A DNA stretch of 64,000 bases, taken from NCBI GenBank assembly GCA_019056805.1, contig DXJG01000001.1:1-64000 (forward strand), written 5' to 3'. The translations under genes were made by a program, and so were the position numbers. This DNA is from Candidatus Baldrarchaeota archaeon. GTDB taxonomy: Archaea; Asgardarchaeota; Baldrarchaeia; Baldrarchaeales; DXJG01. The notes under the pieces were generated by a model. The model was not told where the DNA came from and did not search any database. It saw only the letters and a list, made by a program, of their open reading frames with translations. Positions 47,446-55,955 of the stretch are shown here, piece after piece (the stretch's first letter is position 1; each line of letters starts with the position of its first letter).

Positions 47446-48903
47446 GGGCGAGATATTTGAAGTTAATTTATTGTACTTCTTAAGATATAGATAATACTTG
47501 TAAGAAGCATATAAAACGTCAATGGCTCTTTCAGGTGTTGGATAACATGGTATTCCTAATTCTTCAACTTTTTGAACATCTTCCATCACGTATTCGCCTA
47601 AGGGGACACAGAAAACCAACGGTTTAGGTGTTTTTACATCCTCTAATATTTCAGCTACCGCCTTACCTACTTCAATGACTTTAAGAGCTGGCACTATTAA
47701 GGAAATACCATTAACCGTTTCAGTTCTCATCAGCATTCTGGCACTTTCAACATACTGTTCTGTTGTAACTAGAAAGCTTAAATCGAGTGGATTAAAGTTA
47801 CTTGTCCATGGAAAAGCGATTCCTTTAAGTTTTTTTAAGGTCATATTTGGAAGTTTAGCTATCTCTAATCCAAGTAAAACCGCTCTATCCACGGATAAAA
47901 CTCCCATGGATCCGGCATAAGTTACAACGGCGAGACCTTTATCTTTCATTAAGGGTTGTAAAGCAAAAAATCTGACGAAATCAAATAATTGCTCCAAGCT
48001 CTCAGCTCTTATGGCCCCACTTTGTTTGAAAGCAGCATCATAGATTTCCACGTTTCCAGCTAGACTTGCAGTATGAGAAGTGACTGCTCTCTTCCCTTCT
48101 TCGGTTCTTCCGCCTTTTAATATCACAATAGGTTTCTTCAAGGCGGCTTTTTTAAGTGTTCTTAAAAACTTTCTGCCGTTACTCACGCCTTCAAGGTACA
48201 TTCCTATAACTTTAGTATCGGGATCATCTGCAAGATATTCTATTGTATCTGCTTCATCTACATCAACTTTATTTCCGATTGTAACAACTTTGCTAATCCC
48301 CCATCTAGGACCGTATATCTCTAGCATGCCGGCTGCAAAAATGCCAGCTTGCGTTATGAAACTTATACCTCCTTTTTTAAGATTCTTAACTTTTGCGAAG
48401 GTTGTTATAAGATTTCTGTGGGTATTTACTACTCCTGCACAGTTTGGACCAATAATTCTAATGTTGTTTTCTTTAACGATTTCGCGTATTTTTTTCTGAA
48501 GTTCTGCTCCCTCTCCTCCTATTTCAGCAAATCCACCGGCTTCAATAATAACAGCTTTAACATTTTTATTAACGCATTCCATCAAGATCTTAGGAATGAT
48601 TTTTGCTGGAACAATAAGTACGGCAAGGTCAACTTCATCTGGAATGTCTAAAATGGACTTATAACATTTTAATCCTAATATTTCATTTAAATTTGGATTA
48701 ACAGGATAGATTTTCCCTTGAAATCTTCCTTCAACAAGATTAAGTAGGACATTATATCCAAGCTTGCCTGGTGTTGCGGACGCTCCAATTACTGCAACAG
48801 ATTTAGGCTCAAAAAAGTATTTTATGCTTTCATACACCGCTACGCCTTCACGTTTAAATGTTTCAGCCTCATGTCCTATTTCGACGGAAGATATGTCGAC
48901 CAT
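47422..48903 (-). CDS. ADP-forming acyl-CoA (acetyl-CoA) synthetase alpha subunit
   Basis: A 493-residue protein. The CoA-binding domain begins SVAVIGASATPGKLGYNVL near residue 36. The catalytic histidine loop is VTSHTASLAG near 276, followed by GLAVVTYAGSMGVLS. It is the alpha subunit of the archaeal enzyme that turns acyl-CoA, ADP and phosphate into acid and ATP. No beta (ATP-grasp) subunit is adjacent. GGAGGG precedes the ATG. It is divergent from porG, making an acetate/ATP link plausible. Confidence 0.88.
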   Translation of the reverse strand: MVDISSVEIGHEAETFKREGVAVYESIKYFFEPKSVAVIGASATPGKLGYNVLLNLVEGRFQGKIYPVNPNLNEILGLKCYKSILDIPDEVDLAVLIVPAKIIPKILMECVNKNVKAVIIEAGGFAEIGGEGAELQKKIREIVKENNIRIIGPNCAGVVNTHRNLITTFAKVKNLKKGGISFITQAGIFAAGMLEIYGPRWGISKVVTIGNKVDVDEADTIEYLADDPDTKVIGMYLEGVSNGRKFLRTLKKAALKKPIVILKGGRTEEGKRAVTSHTASLAGNVEIYDAAFKQSGAIRAESLEQLFDFVRFFALQPLMKDKGLAVVTYAGSMGVLSVDRAVLLGLEIAKLPNMTLKKLKGIAFPWTSNFNPLDLSFLVTTEQYVESARMLMRTETVNGISLIVPALKVIEVGKAVAEILEDVKTPKPLVFCVPLGEYVMEDVQKVEELGIPCYPTPERAIDVLYASYKYYLYLKKYNKLTSNISPLDKEHGE

Positions 48904-49331
48904 GAGCTTCCCTCCGAATTTAGCAAGGAGGGAAACAAGAACAAGAAATATAAATTTTTCATAGATAGATATTTACATCTACGTTGGAAAAGATGACATA
49001 AAACTACATAAATTATTAAATCTATCTAACATTTGTAAAAATATTTTTTGTAAAAGAAAATATTTTATTATATTTCCAAAATATAGTGCAAGTTTCAAGA
49101 ACTTAACTCGTAACAAAGTGATTGATAAAAATCGACTAACTTCAAATCTCTGAATAGCCAATATAAGATAAAAATCTAGCAAATATCAATAAAAACATCT
49201 AGAAACAATAGAATAAAGATCCAACGTCGCAACTTCCATTTTTTTTAACCCAATAAATATAAATAAACACGTATAGTACAACATATCAACAAGAACTTAA
49301 ATGAGAAAAAACGTCTAAAGAGGGAAAAAGA
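48904..49331. other. divergent intergenic region between acyl-CoA synthetase and porG
   Basis: About 428 bp, very AT-rich, no gene seen. AATAAATATAAATAAAC (about 49252-49268) is a candidate TATA region for porG. Confidence 0.45.
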
Positions 49332-49942
49332 ATGAAGGAGAAAGGAAAAATAATAGAAATACGAAGTCATGGTCGAGGTGGACAAGGTGTGGTTATTTTT
49401 TCTGAACTCTTGGCAAAAGCTGCATATTTAGATGGCTATATGGCGCAGTCGTTCCCATTTTTCGGCGCAGAAAAGGCAGTTCTTCTCTGAAAGGACTGCC
49501 TCTGCAGAGGCGTGGAGCCCCCTTAATGGCTTTCACACGAATTAGTGATAAAGAGATTTTGTTAAGAAGCCAAGTTTATAATCCTGATATCGTTGTTGTT
49601 TTGGACCCAGTTATCTTAGAGCTAGTAAATGTCACTGATGGATTAAAAGCTGATGGATGGTTGATTGCAAACACTCCAAAGAAACCAGAAGAACTTGGTT
49701 TAAACGGGTCTTTTAAAATCGCAACCGTTGATGCTACCGGCATTGCATTGGAATTAAATCTAAAAGTTGCAGGTTTCGCTGTAGTCAACACACCGATGTT
49801 AGGAGCGTTTTCCAAGGCTACGAAATTAGTGTCACTTGAATCGGTCAAAAGAGTTATTTTAGAGGAATGGAAAGGTGAACTAGCGGAGCTAAATGCCAAA
49901 GCAGCTGAGCTAGCCTTCGAAAAAACTATTGTAAAAGTTTAG
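49332..49942 (+). CDS. porG: pyruvate:ferredoxin oxidoreductase gamma subunit, interrupted by one BHB intron
   Basis: The gamma chain of pyruvate:ferredoxin oxidoreductase. The first exon encodes [20 protein letters not shown] and reaches FPFFGAE; then the frame shifts into a stop. Removing 35 nt (49473-49507) leaves 576 nt, 192 codons including stop: a 191-residue protein of normal size. It reads [20 protein letters not shown], the conserved PorG motif. It is on the opposite strand from porDAB, with a glycosyltransferase gene in between. Confidence 0.93.
49473..49507 (+). other. porG mRNA intron (35 nt, BHB)
   Basis: Exon GCAG pairs with intron CTGC (4-bp central helix). The 5' bulge is AAA, the inner helix AGGCAGTTCT/AGGACTGCCT (10 bp, one G-U) closes a 7-nt loop, and the 3' bulge is AGA. 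Cutting AA|A and AG|A joins gca-gaa to agg-cgt-gga, giving Ala-Glu-Arg-Arg-Gly-Ala. The length is not a multiple of three, so the unspliced frame ends at the TGA in the loop. Confidence 0.92.
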
Positions 49943-49984
49943 TTACTTTTCTTTATTTTGTTAAATATTGAGGTGGGCTAGCAT

Positions 49985-50647
49985 TTGAAAGTAGTTTGCG
50001 TCATTCCTGCTTTTAACGAAGAGCAGTACATCTGCGACGTCGTTAAAGGAGCCAAGCAATTTGTTGATGTCGTAGTGGTTGTAGATGACGGTAGTATAGA
50101 TAACACCTACAATAAAGCTAAAGAATGTGGAGCTGTCGTACTTAAGCATGAGAAAAATTTAGGCAAGGGTGCTGCTTTGAGGACTGGTTTTCAATATGCA
50201 ATGGAGAATGGCGCCGATGTTATTGTGACATTAGATGGAGATATGCAACATAACCCGCTTGAAATACCTAAGTTTCTTGAAAAAATTAGAGAAGAAGCAG
50301 ATCTTGTCATTGGCTCTCGTTTTCTGGAAAAAGTTAAAGGAATGCCTTTGCAGAGACGATTAAGTAATTTCATTACTACTAAGATTTTAAATAAAGTTTT
50401 CAACGTTCCTGTGACGGATTCTCAAAGCGGTTTTAGAGCTTTTAAAAGAAAAGTTTTGGAGAAAGTTACATTTAAGGATAATAGGTATGGTGCGGAAACG
50501 GAGATTCTTATAGAGGCCAAGAGAAAGGGATTTAATATAGTTGAAGTTCCTATTTCTGTGAGATATGAGGGACAAAAATCTAAGATCCGTCCTGTGAGAG
50601 AGACTTTTAGTTGGATTTGGTTAATTATTAAAAAATGTTTTGATTAA
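49985..50647 (+). CDS. family 2 glycosyltransferase (dolichol-phosphate glycosyl transferase-like)
   Basis: A 220-residue GT2 enzyme. It shows VIPAFNEEQYICDVV, DDGSIDNT, the metal-binding DGDMQHNP, and VIGSRFLEKV; QSGFRAF is the acceptor-side motif. No membrane anchor is seen, so it resembles soluble dolichol-phosphate mannose/glucose synthases. TTG start with GAGGTGGG upstream. It follows porG by 42 bp on the same strand. Confidence 0.88.
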   Translation: MKVVCVIPAFNEEQYICDVVKGAKQFVDVVVVVDDGSIDNTYNKAKECGAVVLKHEKNLGKGAALRTGFQYAMENGADVIVTLDGDMQHNPLEIPKFLEKIREEADLVIGSRFLEKVKGMPLQRRLSNFITTKILNKVFNVPVTDSQSGFRAFKRKVLEKVTFKDNRYGAETEILIEAKRKGFNIVEVPISVRYEGQKSKIRPVRETFSWIWLIIKKCFD

Positions 50648-50659
50648 TGTAGGTTTATT

Positions 50660-51562
50660 TTACTCTGTCTCTATCATTTTTGCTATGTTTTTCCAGTTTT
50701 CATCTACCCACCTTTGGATTTCTTCTATATCTTTGTCTGTCAATCCTCTGAATCTTCCTTGAAGTTTTAAGTATTCTTCAACCGGTTTTCTCTTGCTGGG
50801 ATCTAGGAATCTTTTACTTGGACCTGATAGTTTGAATTTTCCATGATCAATCTCATATAGTATCCATAGACCTGTTTCTACTGCAAGTTTAGACATCTTT
50901 ATTGTTAGTTTTGAGTCATATCGCCATCCAGGTGGACAGGGTGATAGTATATGTATGTATCGTGTGCCTTCTCCTTTCATCTCTTTAGCCCTTCTTACTT
51001 TTTCATATAGATCCTTTGGGTATCCCGGAGTTGCTGTTGCAACGTATGGTATGTGATGAGCTGCCATAATCATTGGCATGTCTTTTTTATGTTCTTTTTT
51101 ACCTAGTATTGGGGTGGTTGTTGTTATTGCTCCATATGGCGTTGCCCCGCTTCGTTGGATCCCAGTGTTCATGTACGCTTCGTTGTCGTAACATATGTAT
51201 ATGAAGTCTGTTTTTCTTTCTGCTGCTCCTGAAAGGGCTTGGATTCCTATATCTGCTGTTCCTCCGTCTCCAGCCCATCCTACAACTGTGATATCCTTTT
51301 TTCCTCTAGCTTTTAGTGCTGCTACCACGCCCGAAGCTGCAGCCCCGGTTGCTTCAAAAGCCATATTTAACACTGGTACACCTATGCCTGATCTTGGATA
51401 CAGTCCTTGGATAACTGCTGTGCAGCATGCTGGTATAACTAGTACTGTTTTCTTTCCTAGAGCTTTTAGTACATGTCTTAATGATAGTATTGCTCCACAT
51501 CCTGGACAGGCTGCATTTCCCGACATTACATATTCTTCTTCAGGTAGACCTAGTATTGTCAC
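50660..51562 (-). CDS. porB: pyruvate:ferredoxin oxidoreductase beta subunit
   Basis: About 300 residues. It carries the thiamine diphosphate and proximal iron-sulfur cysteines: CPGCGAILSLRH, IPACCTAV, VGWAGDGGTADIG and NEAYMNTGIQRSG. GTG at 51562 is chosen because GAGGTGAT lies just upstream and this start clears the porA stop. Confidence 0.93.
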   Translation of the reverse strand: MTILGLPEEEYVMSGNAACPGCGAILSLRHVLKALGKKTVLVIPACCTAVIQGLYPRSGIGVPVLNMAFEATGAAASGVVAALKARGKKDITVVGWAGDGGTADIGIQALSGAAERKTDFIYICYDNEAYMNTGIQRSGATPYGAITTTTPILGKKEHKKDMPMIMAAHHIPYVATATPGYPKDLYEKVRRAKEMKGEGTRYIHILSPCPPGWRYDSKLTIKMSKLAVETGLWILYEIDHGKFKLSGPSKRFLDPSKRKPVEEYLKLQGRFRGLTDKDIEEIQRWVDENWKNIAKMIETE

Positions 51563-51567
51563 GTTTA

Positions 51568-52770
51568 TCACCTCACTAATCCATACCATTCGGCTTCTTT
51601 TTCTAGTTGACCTGTTTCTATAATGTTGAATGCTGCTTCTATCATTTTTCTCTGGTCTTCTGGTTTAACGTCTCGTCCTCCGATTCCCATTATGAAGTTT
51701 AGTATTATTGGTCTTTTTTCAAGCTGGTATAGGGCTGATTCTATTTCTGTGGCGCTTATTCCTTTGTATCCGTAGCTGATGTTTCTATCTGCAACGACTA
51801 AAGCTTTCAGTCTCTTTGCGACCTCTCTAATTTCCTCGTCTGGGAACGGTCTAAACACTCTTAGCTTTATGGCGCCTACGCGGTATCCTTCCTCACGCAT
51901 TAAATCAACGACATACTTAGCTTGGGCAGCTAGTGCTCCCATGGAAACTATTGCAACCTCGGCATCGTCAACTTTATATTTTTCAATTAGGTCTCCATGG
52001 TTTCTACCGAATTTCTTTTCAAATTCTTTTGTAACCTCTTTGATTTTTCTTTTGGCGTTAAGGAGGGCTTGATGCATTAAATAACGAAATTCCATGTAGC
52101 CCACGGAGGCGTCTCCTCGAGGTTCTGGCCATACGATATTTCCATGTGTAACTGGATGATCCACATCTGTGATGTCAAAAGGTGGTTCATAGGGTGGTAG
52201 AAAGTCTTCGACCTCCTCTTCGCTTAAAACTTCTAATGGTTGTGATGTATGGCTTAGGATAAAAGCATCGCTACAAATCATTGCTGGCATTTTTACCTCG
52301 GGGTCCTCGGCAACTCTGTAAGCTTGTATAATTGTATCAAATATTTCTTGGTTGCTTTCCGCGTAAAACTGCATCCACCCTGTGTCACGTTGTGAAAGAC
52401 TATCTACATGATCAGACCATATGTTCCACGGTGGACCCATTGCTCTATTTACTACAGCCATGACTATGGGTGCTCTAGTTGCAGATGCCCAATGAAGCAT
52501 TTCATGCATTAAAGTTAGTCCGTGAGCTGATGTTGCTGTGAACGCCCTTGCTCCAGCCACTGACGCCCCTATACACGCCGCCATTGCGCTATGTTCGCTT
52601 TCAACCCTGATATATTCAGCTTTCATTTCCCCTCTCTCAATGAATTCAGAAATTTTTTCTATTATTGATGTTTGAGGCGTTATAGGGTATGCTGCAACCA
52701 CATCAACTTTTGCTGCTTTTGCAGCGTAAGCTGCGGAATAATTACCGGTTGTAATAATTATTTTGCTCAC
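51568..52770 (-). CDS. porA: pyruvate:ferredoxin oxidoreductase alpha subunit
   Basis: A 400-residue alpha chain (AYPITPQTSIIEKISEF, ESEHSAMAACIGASVAGARAFTATSA, LRVFRPFPDEEI, DRNISYGYKG). It binds pyruvate and supplies the PP domain. GTG start with AGGTGAG upstream. It lies between porD and porB in the usual D-A-B order. Confidence 0.94.
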   Translation of the reverse strand: MSKIIITTGNYSAAYAAKAAKVDVVAAYPITPQTSIIEKISEFIERGEMKAEYIRVESEHSAMAACIGASVAGARAFTATSAHGLTLMHEMLHWASATRAPIVMAVVNRAMGPPWNIWSDHVDSLSQRDTGWMQFYAESNQEIFDTIIQAYRVAEDPEVKMPAMICSDAFILSHTSQPLEVLSEEEVEDFLPPYEPPFDITDVDHPVTHGNIVWPEPRGDASVGYMEFRYLMHQALLNAKRKIKEVTKEFEKKFGRNHGDLIEKYKVDDAEVAIVSMGALAAQAKYVVDLMREEGYRVGAIKLRVFRPFPDEEIREVAKRLKALVVADRNISYGYKGISATEIESALYQLEKRPIILNFIMGIGGRDVKPEDQRKMIEAAFNIIETGQLEKEAEWYGLVR

Positions 52771-52789
52771 ATGCTCACCTCATTTTAGT

Positions 52790-53071
52790 TTAAAATTCTC
52801 TAACCATCTCTATGGCTTTTGCAGGACATTCTTCGGCGCAAATGCCACATCCTTTGCAGTAAACATAATCTATTTTTGGGCCTTCTTCCTTTGTGAATGT
52901 TATAGTCGCTTCTGGACAATATAACCAGCAAAGTCCACATTTAGTACATTTGTTTAAGTCAATTACCGGTTTTAGAGTTCTCCATGTTCCTGTTTTTCCC
53001 ATAGCACCTTTTGCTGGCTTTGATAGTGGAGTTGGTGGTATTTTTTTCAAAATACTCGTGTTTGACTGCAT
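52790..53071 (-). CDS. porD: pyruvate:ferredoxin oxidoreductase delta subunit (2[4Fe-4S])
   Basis: About 93 residues with two ferredoxin-type clusters, CTKCGLCWLYCPE and CKGCGICAEECPAKA. It passes electrons to ferredoxin. The ATG at 53071 is chosen with GTGAGGGA upstream rather than an earlier ATG at 53107. First gene of porDAB. Confidence 0.92.
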   Translation of the reverse strand: MQSNTSILKKIPPTPLSKPAKGAMGKTGTWRTLKPVIDLNKCTKCGLCWLYCPEATITFTKEEGPKIDYVYCKGCGICAEECPAKAIEMVREF

Positions 53072-53342
53072 TTCCCTCACTTCCAAGCGTATAAATAGCT
53101 TTTGCAATTGTCACAATATCTATTTATCTTTAAAACCTTACTATTTATATTTCATGAATATAGTCCCTCGAACATCTCTTTAGAAGCTGGTAGAACTTTA
53201 AAATAATCGAAGGTAGTTGTGAAATATAAATTAACATCAAAAAGCCCGTAACGGGTTACATACTCACGTTGTTTCCCTAATTGACATAATATATTGTTAT
53301 CACAAATTTTTTAAGTAATAATATACTTAACCTTTTAAGTCA

Positions 53343-53358
53343 CCGGTCAACTGACCGG
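53343..53358. promoter_or_regulatory. inverted repeat upstream of alba
   Basis: CCGGTCA-AC-TGACCGG is a perfect 7-bp inverted repeat in an otherwise AT-rich 281-bp gap. It sits 31-46 bp before the alba start and just after a TATA-like ATATACTTAA stretch. It could be an operator or a leader hairpin; neither is proven. Confidence 0.4.
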
Positions 53359-53388
53359 AGTCAGAGAACAATGAGAGAGGTGTTCTAA

Positions 53389-53673
53389 GTGTCTGAAGAA
53401 AACGTAGTTTTTATAGGAAACAAACCCGTGATGAACTATGTGCTTGCCGCTGTAACGCAATTGAATAGCGGAGCAGAAGAGGTAGTTCTTAAGGCTAGAG
53501 GGAGAGCTATTAGTAGAGCTGTCGATGTAGCAGAAATTCTAAGAAACAGATTCATGACGGGATTAGAGGTTAAAGACATAAAAATAGGTACAGAAACTAT
53601 TGAAACATCTGAAGGAAATGCAGCTAACGTATCAGCTATAGAAATAGTGTTATCAAAAGCAAAGAAAAAGTAA
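53389..53673 (+). CDS. albA: chromatin protein Alba
   Basis: A 94-residue DNA/RNA-binding chromatin protein: [40 protein letters not shown] is its core (here residues 15-54), with the conserved lysine usually subject to acetylation in the KARG segment. GTG start after GAGAGGTG. Confidence 0.95.
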   Translation: MSEENVVFIGNKPVMNYVLAAVTQLNSGAEEVVLKARGRAISRAVDVAEILRNRFMTGLEVKDIKIGTETIETSEGNAANVSAIEIVLSKAKKK

Positions 53674-53706
53674 ATATTTCCCTCCTCTTTTCTTTTATTA
53701 AAATGA

Positions 53707-54201
53707 TTATTGAATAACATAGCCCAGTTTTTTAACCAATTCTCTTCTTTCAAGTTTTTCGTCTTCATTTTCAATCTTTGTGGCTGAAGTTCCATCTACA
53801 ATACCAAGTACAGCGGTACCAAGACTAGTTTCTGCAACAATAGCCTGTACTGGATTTCCTGTAGCTGCAAACACGCGGCAGACTCCTGGATGATTTTTTA
53901 TAGCATTTAGTACATTTATAGGAAATGCTCCTTTAAGAGCCACTACGAAAATGTGCCCACCGCCAAGTTTTAGACATGCTTCTGAAGCTATTTTTTCTAG
54001 CTCCTTATCGTTTCCGGTTACACGTGTCAATCTAGGTTTAGCTTCATTCATAGCTACCGCGCATTTAATATTTGGAGCACATGTCAAGATAGTTTTATAT
54101 AAGTCGTCTGTAGTCCATACCGAAAAATTTCCCTGGCCAATTACTAATTGATACTCCTCCTTAGGATCCCCTAAATCAACTAATTTAATCTTAACATCCA
54201 C
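53707..54201 (-). CDS. adenosine-specific kinase family protein (DUF355)
   Basis: About 164 residues. IGQGNFSVWTTDDLYKTIL, CAVAMNEAKPRLTRVTGND and the NPVQAIVAETSLGTAVLGIVDG block match the archaeal/bacterial adenosine-specific protein family, named from a Pyrobaculum structure. GTG at 54201 is chosen; GGAGGTG lies 6 bp upstream. Convergent with alba. Confidence 0.85.
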   Translation of the reverse strand: MDVKIKLVDLGDPKEEYQLVIGQGNFSVWTTDDLYKTILTCAPNIKCAVAMNEAKPRLTRVTGNDKELEKIASEACLKLGGGHIFVVALKGAFPINVLNAIKNHPGVCRVFAATGNPVQAIVAETSLGTAVLGIVDGTSATKIENEDEKLERRELVKKLGYVIQ

Positions 54202-54485
54202 TCTACACACCTCCACTCAAAGACTACAAAGTTAATTAAAATACATAGTTTATAGTTTTTAAAAGTGGCTTCACTTTAATACAACTATTGCATGTATATA
54301 CTTAACAAAATTATAGGATTACTGTAAATTCCTATGACGTAAGTACACTAATTCTGTTTCAAATGTTTCCAAAAGTTATAATTCTTAATGAATAACATTA
54401 GTATTAGGTTACACATTATAGTCGAAAGTTAGATAAGAAACTAGCCCAAAAAATATTTTGTTCTAAATCTTAAAAAGGTGAGAAA

Positions 54486-55838
54486 ATGACTGAGAAAAAA
54501 GTTCCTAAAATAGTAGTTACACCACCAGGACCAAAAGCAAAAGAGTTACTAGCTAAAGATGAAAGATATATATCACCCTCTTATGTTCGCTGGTACCCAC
54601 TCGTAGCAAAGGAAGGAAAAGGCTGTATAATAAAAGATGTAGATGGTAATGAGTACATAGATTTCAACAGCGGGCTAGCTGTCATGAACGTCGGTCACTG
54701 CCACCCCAAAGTTTTGGAAGCCATTAGAAAACAATCTGAAGAACTCCTACATTACAGCAACACAGACTTCTACTACCAAGTTGTAATAGATTTAGCCGAA
54801 AAAATCTCAGAAATTACACCTGGAACATTTGAGAAAAAAGCATACTTCGGTAACAGCGGAGCTGAAAGCATAGAAGCTGCAATCAAAATGGTTAGATGGC
54901 ACACGAGAAGACCAAGAATTCTAGCCTTTATAGGAGCATTTCACGGACGAACCTATGGAGCTATGAGTTTAACATCTAGTAAACCCGTACAAAGAAGATA
55001 TTTCTTCCCACTAGTACCAGGGGTAACCCATGTACCATACCCATATTGCTACAGGTGTCCCTTTAAACTAGAATATCCAGACTGTGACTACTGGTGCATT
55101 GACTTCATAGATGAATGGGTCTTTCATAAATATATTCCACCAGAAGAGGTAGGAGCAATTATAATTGAACCGATACAGGGTGAAGGTGGCTACATAGTAC
55201 CCCCACCAGAATACCACCAGAAGTTAAAGAAACTAGCAGATAAATACGGTATTCTTTTTGTCGACGATGAAGTACAAGCTGGCATGGGGAGAACCGGAAG
55301 ATGGTTCGCAATAGAACACTGGAATGTTGAACCTGATATAATATGTATTGCAAAGGGAATCGCTTCAGGGCTCCCATTGGGTGTAACCGTAGCAAAAGCT
55401 GAGGTTATGGACTGGGAAGGTGGTGCTCACGCATCAACTTTTGGTGGCAATCCAGTCTCATGTGCAGCTGCCCTCGCAGTAATTGATATCATTAAAGAAG
55501 AAAACTTACTAGAAAACGCTGAAACACAAGGGAACTACATAATGGAACGTTTTAGAGAAATGCAGGAAAAATACGAACTCATAGGAGACATTAGAGGAAA
55601 AGGACTTATGATAGGCGTGGAACTCGTGAGAGATAGAAAAACAAAAGAGCCAGCGAAAAAAGAAGCTCAGGAAATCATGTTTAGATCTTGGAAAAGAGGT
55701 GTAGCGCTGATAACAGCAGGCATCTCAGCCATCAGAATAGCCCCACCCCTAATAATAACCGAAGATCTAATAGACGCCGCATTAGAAATAATAGAAAAAT
55801 CCATTGCCGAAGTAGAAAAAGAATATCTGAAGAAATAA
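54486..55838 (+). CDS. class III aminotransferase (acetylornithine/GABA transaminase or amino-acid racemase family)
   Basis: A 450-residue PLP enzyme. Features include DVDGNEYIDFNSGLAVMNVGHCHP, GAFHGRTYGAMSLT and the PLP-lysine segment CIAKGIASGLPLG. Archaeal close relatives include both transaminases and broad-specificity amino-acid racemases, so the reaction cannot be fixed by sequence. ATG after AAAGGTGAG. Not in a clear operon. Confidence 0.85.
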   Translation: MTEKKVPKIVVTPPGPKAKELLAKDERYISPSYVRWYPLVAKEGKGCIIKDVDGNEYIDFNSGLAVMNVGHCHPKVLEAIRKQSEELLHYSNTDFYYQVVIDLAEKISEITPGTFEKKAYFGNSGAESIEAAIKMVRWHTRRPRILAFIGAFHGRTYGAMSLTSSKPVQRRYFFPLVPGVTHVPYPYCYRCPFKLEYPDCDYWCIDFIDEWVFHKYIPPEEVGAIIIEPIQGEGGYIVPPPEYHQKLKKLADKYGILFVDDEVQAGMGRTGRWFAIEHWNVEPDIICIAKGIASGLPLGVTVAKAEVMDWEGGAHASTFGGNPVSCAAALAVIDIIKEENLLENAETQGNYIMERFREMQEKYELIGDIRGKGLMIGVELVRDRKTKEPAKKEAQEIMFRSWKRGVALITAGISAIRIAPPLIITEDLIDAALEIIEKSIAEVEKEYLKK

Positions 55839-55890
55839 CCTTTAAAACCATCTTTTATTTATTTTTGACCTTCACGCACCATGGTTAGGA

Positions 55891-55921
55891 ATATTAATCT
55901 TCTTGTTACAAAGGAAACAAG
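55891..55921 (+). repeat. copy 1 of TTCTTGTTAC-containing 31-bp repeat (direct)
   Basis: The 31-bp unit starts ATATTAATCTTCTTGTTACA and ends AAGGAAACAAG. It is identical to the inverted copy at 59400-59430. It lies between the convergent aminotransferase and hypF genes, where a promoter is not expected. Confidence 0.8.
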
Positions 55922-55955
55922 TAAGGGACAGTATATTGTTATTGAGGTAACAAGA

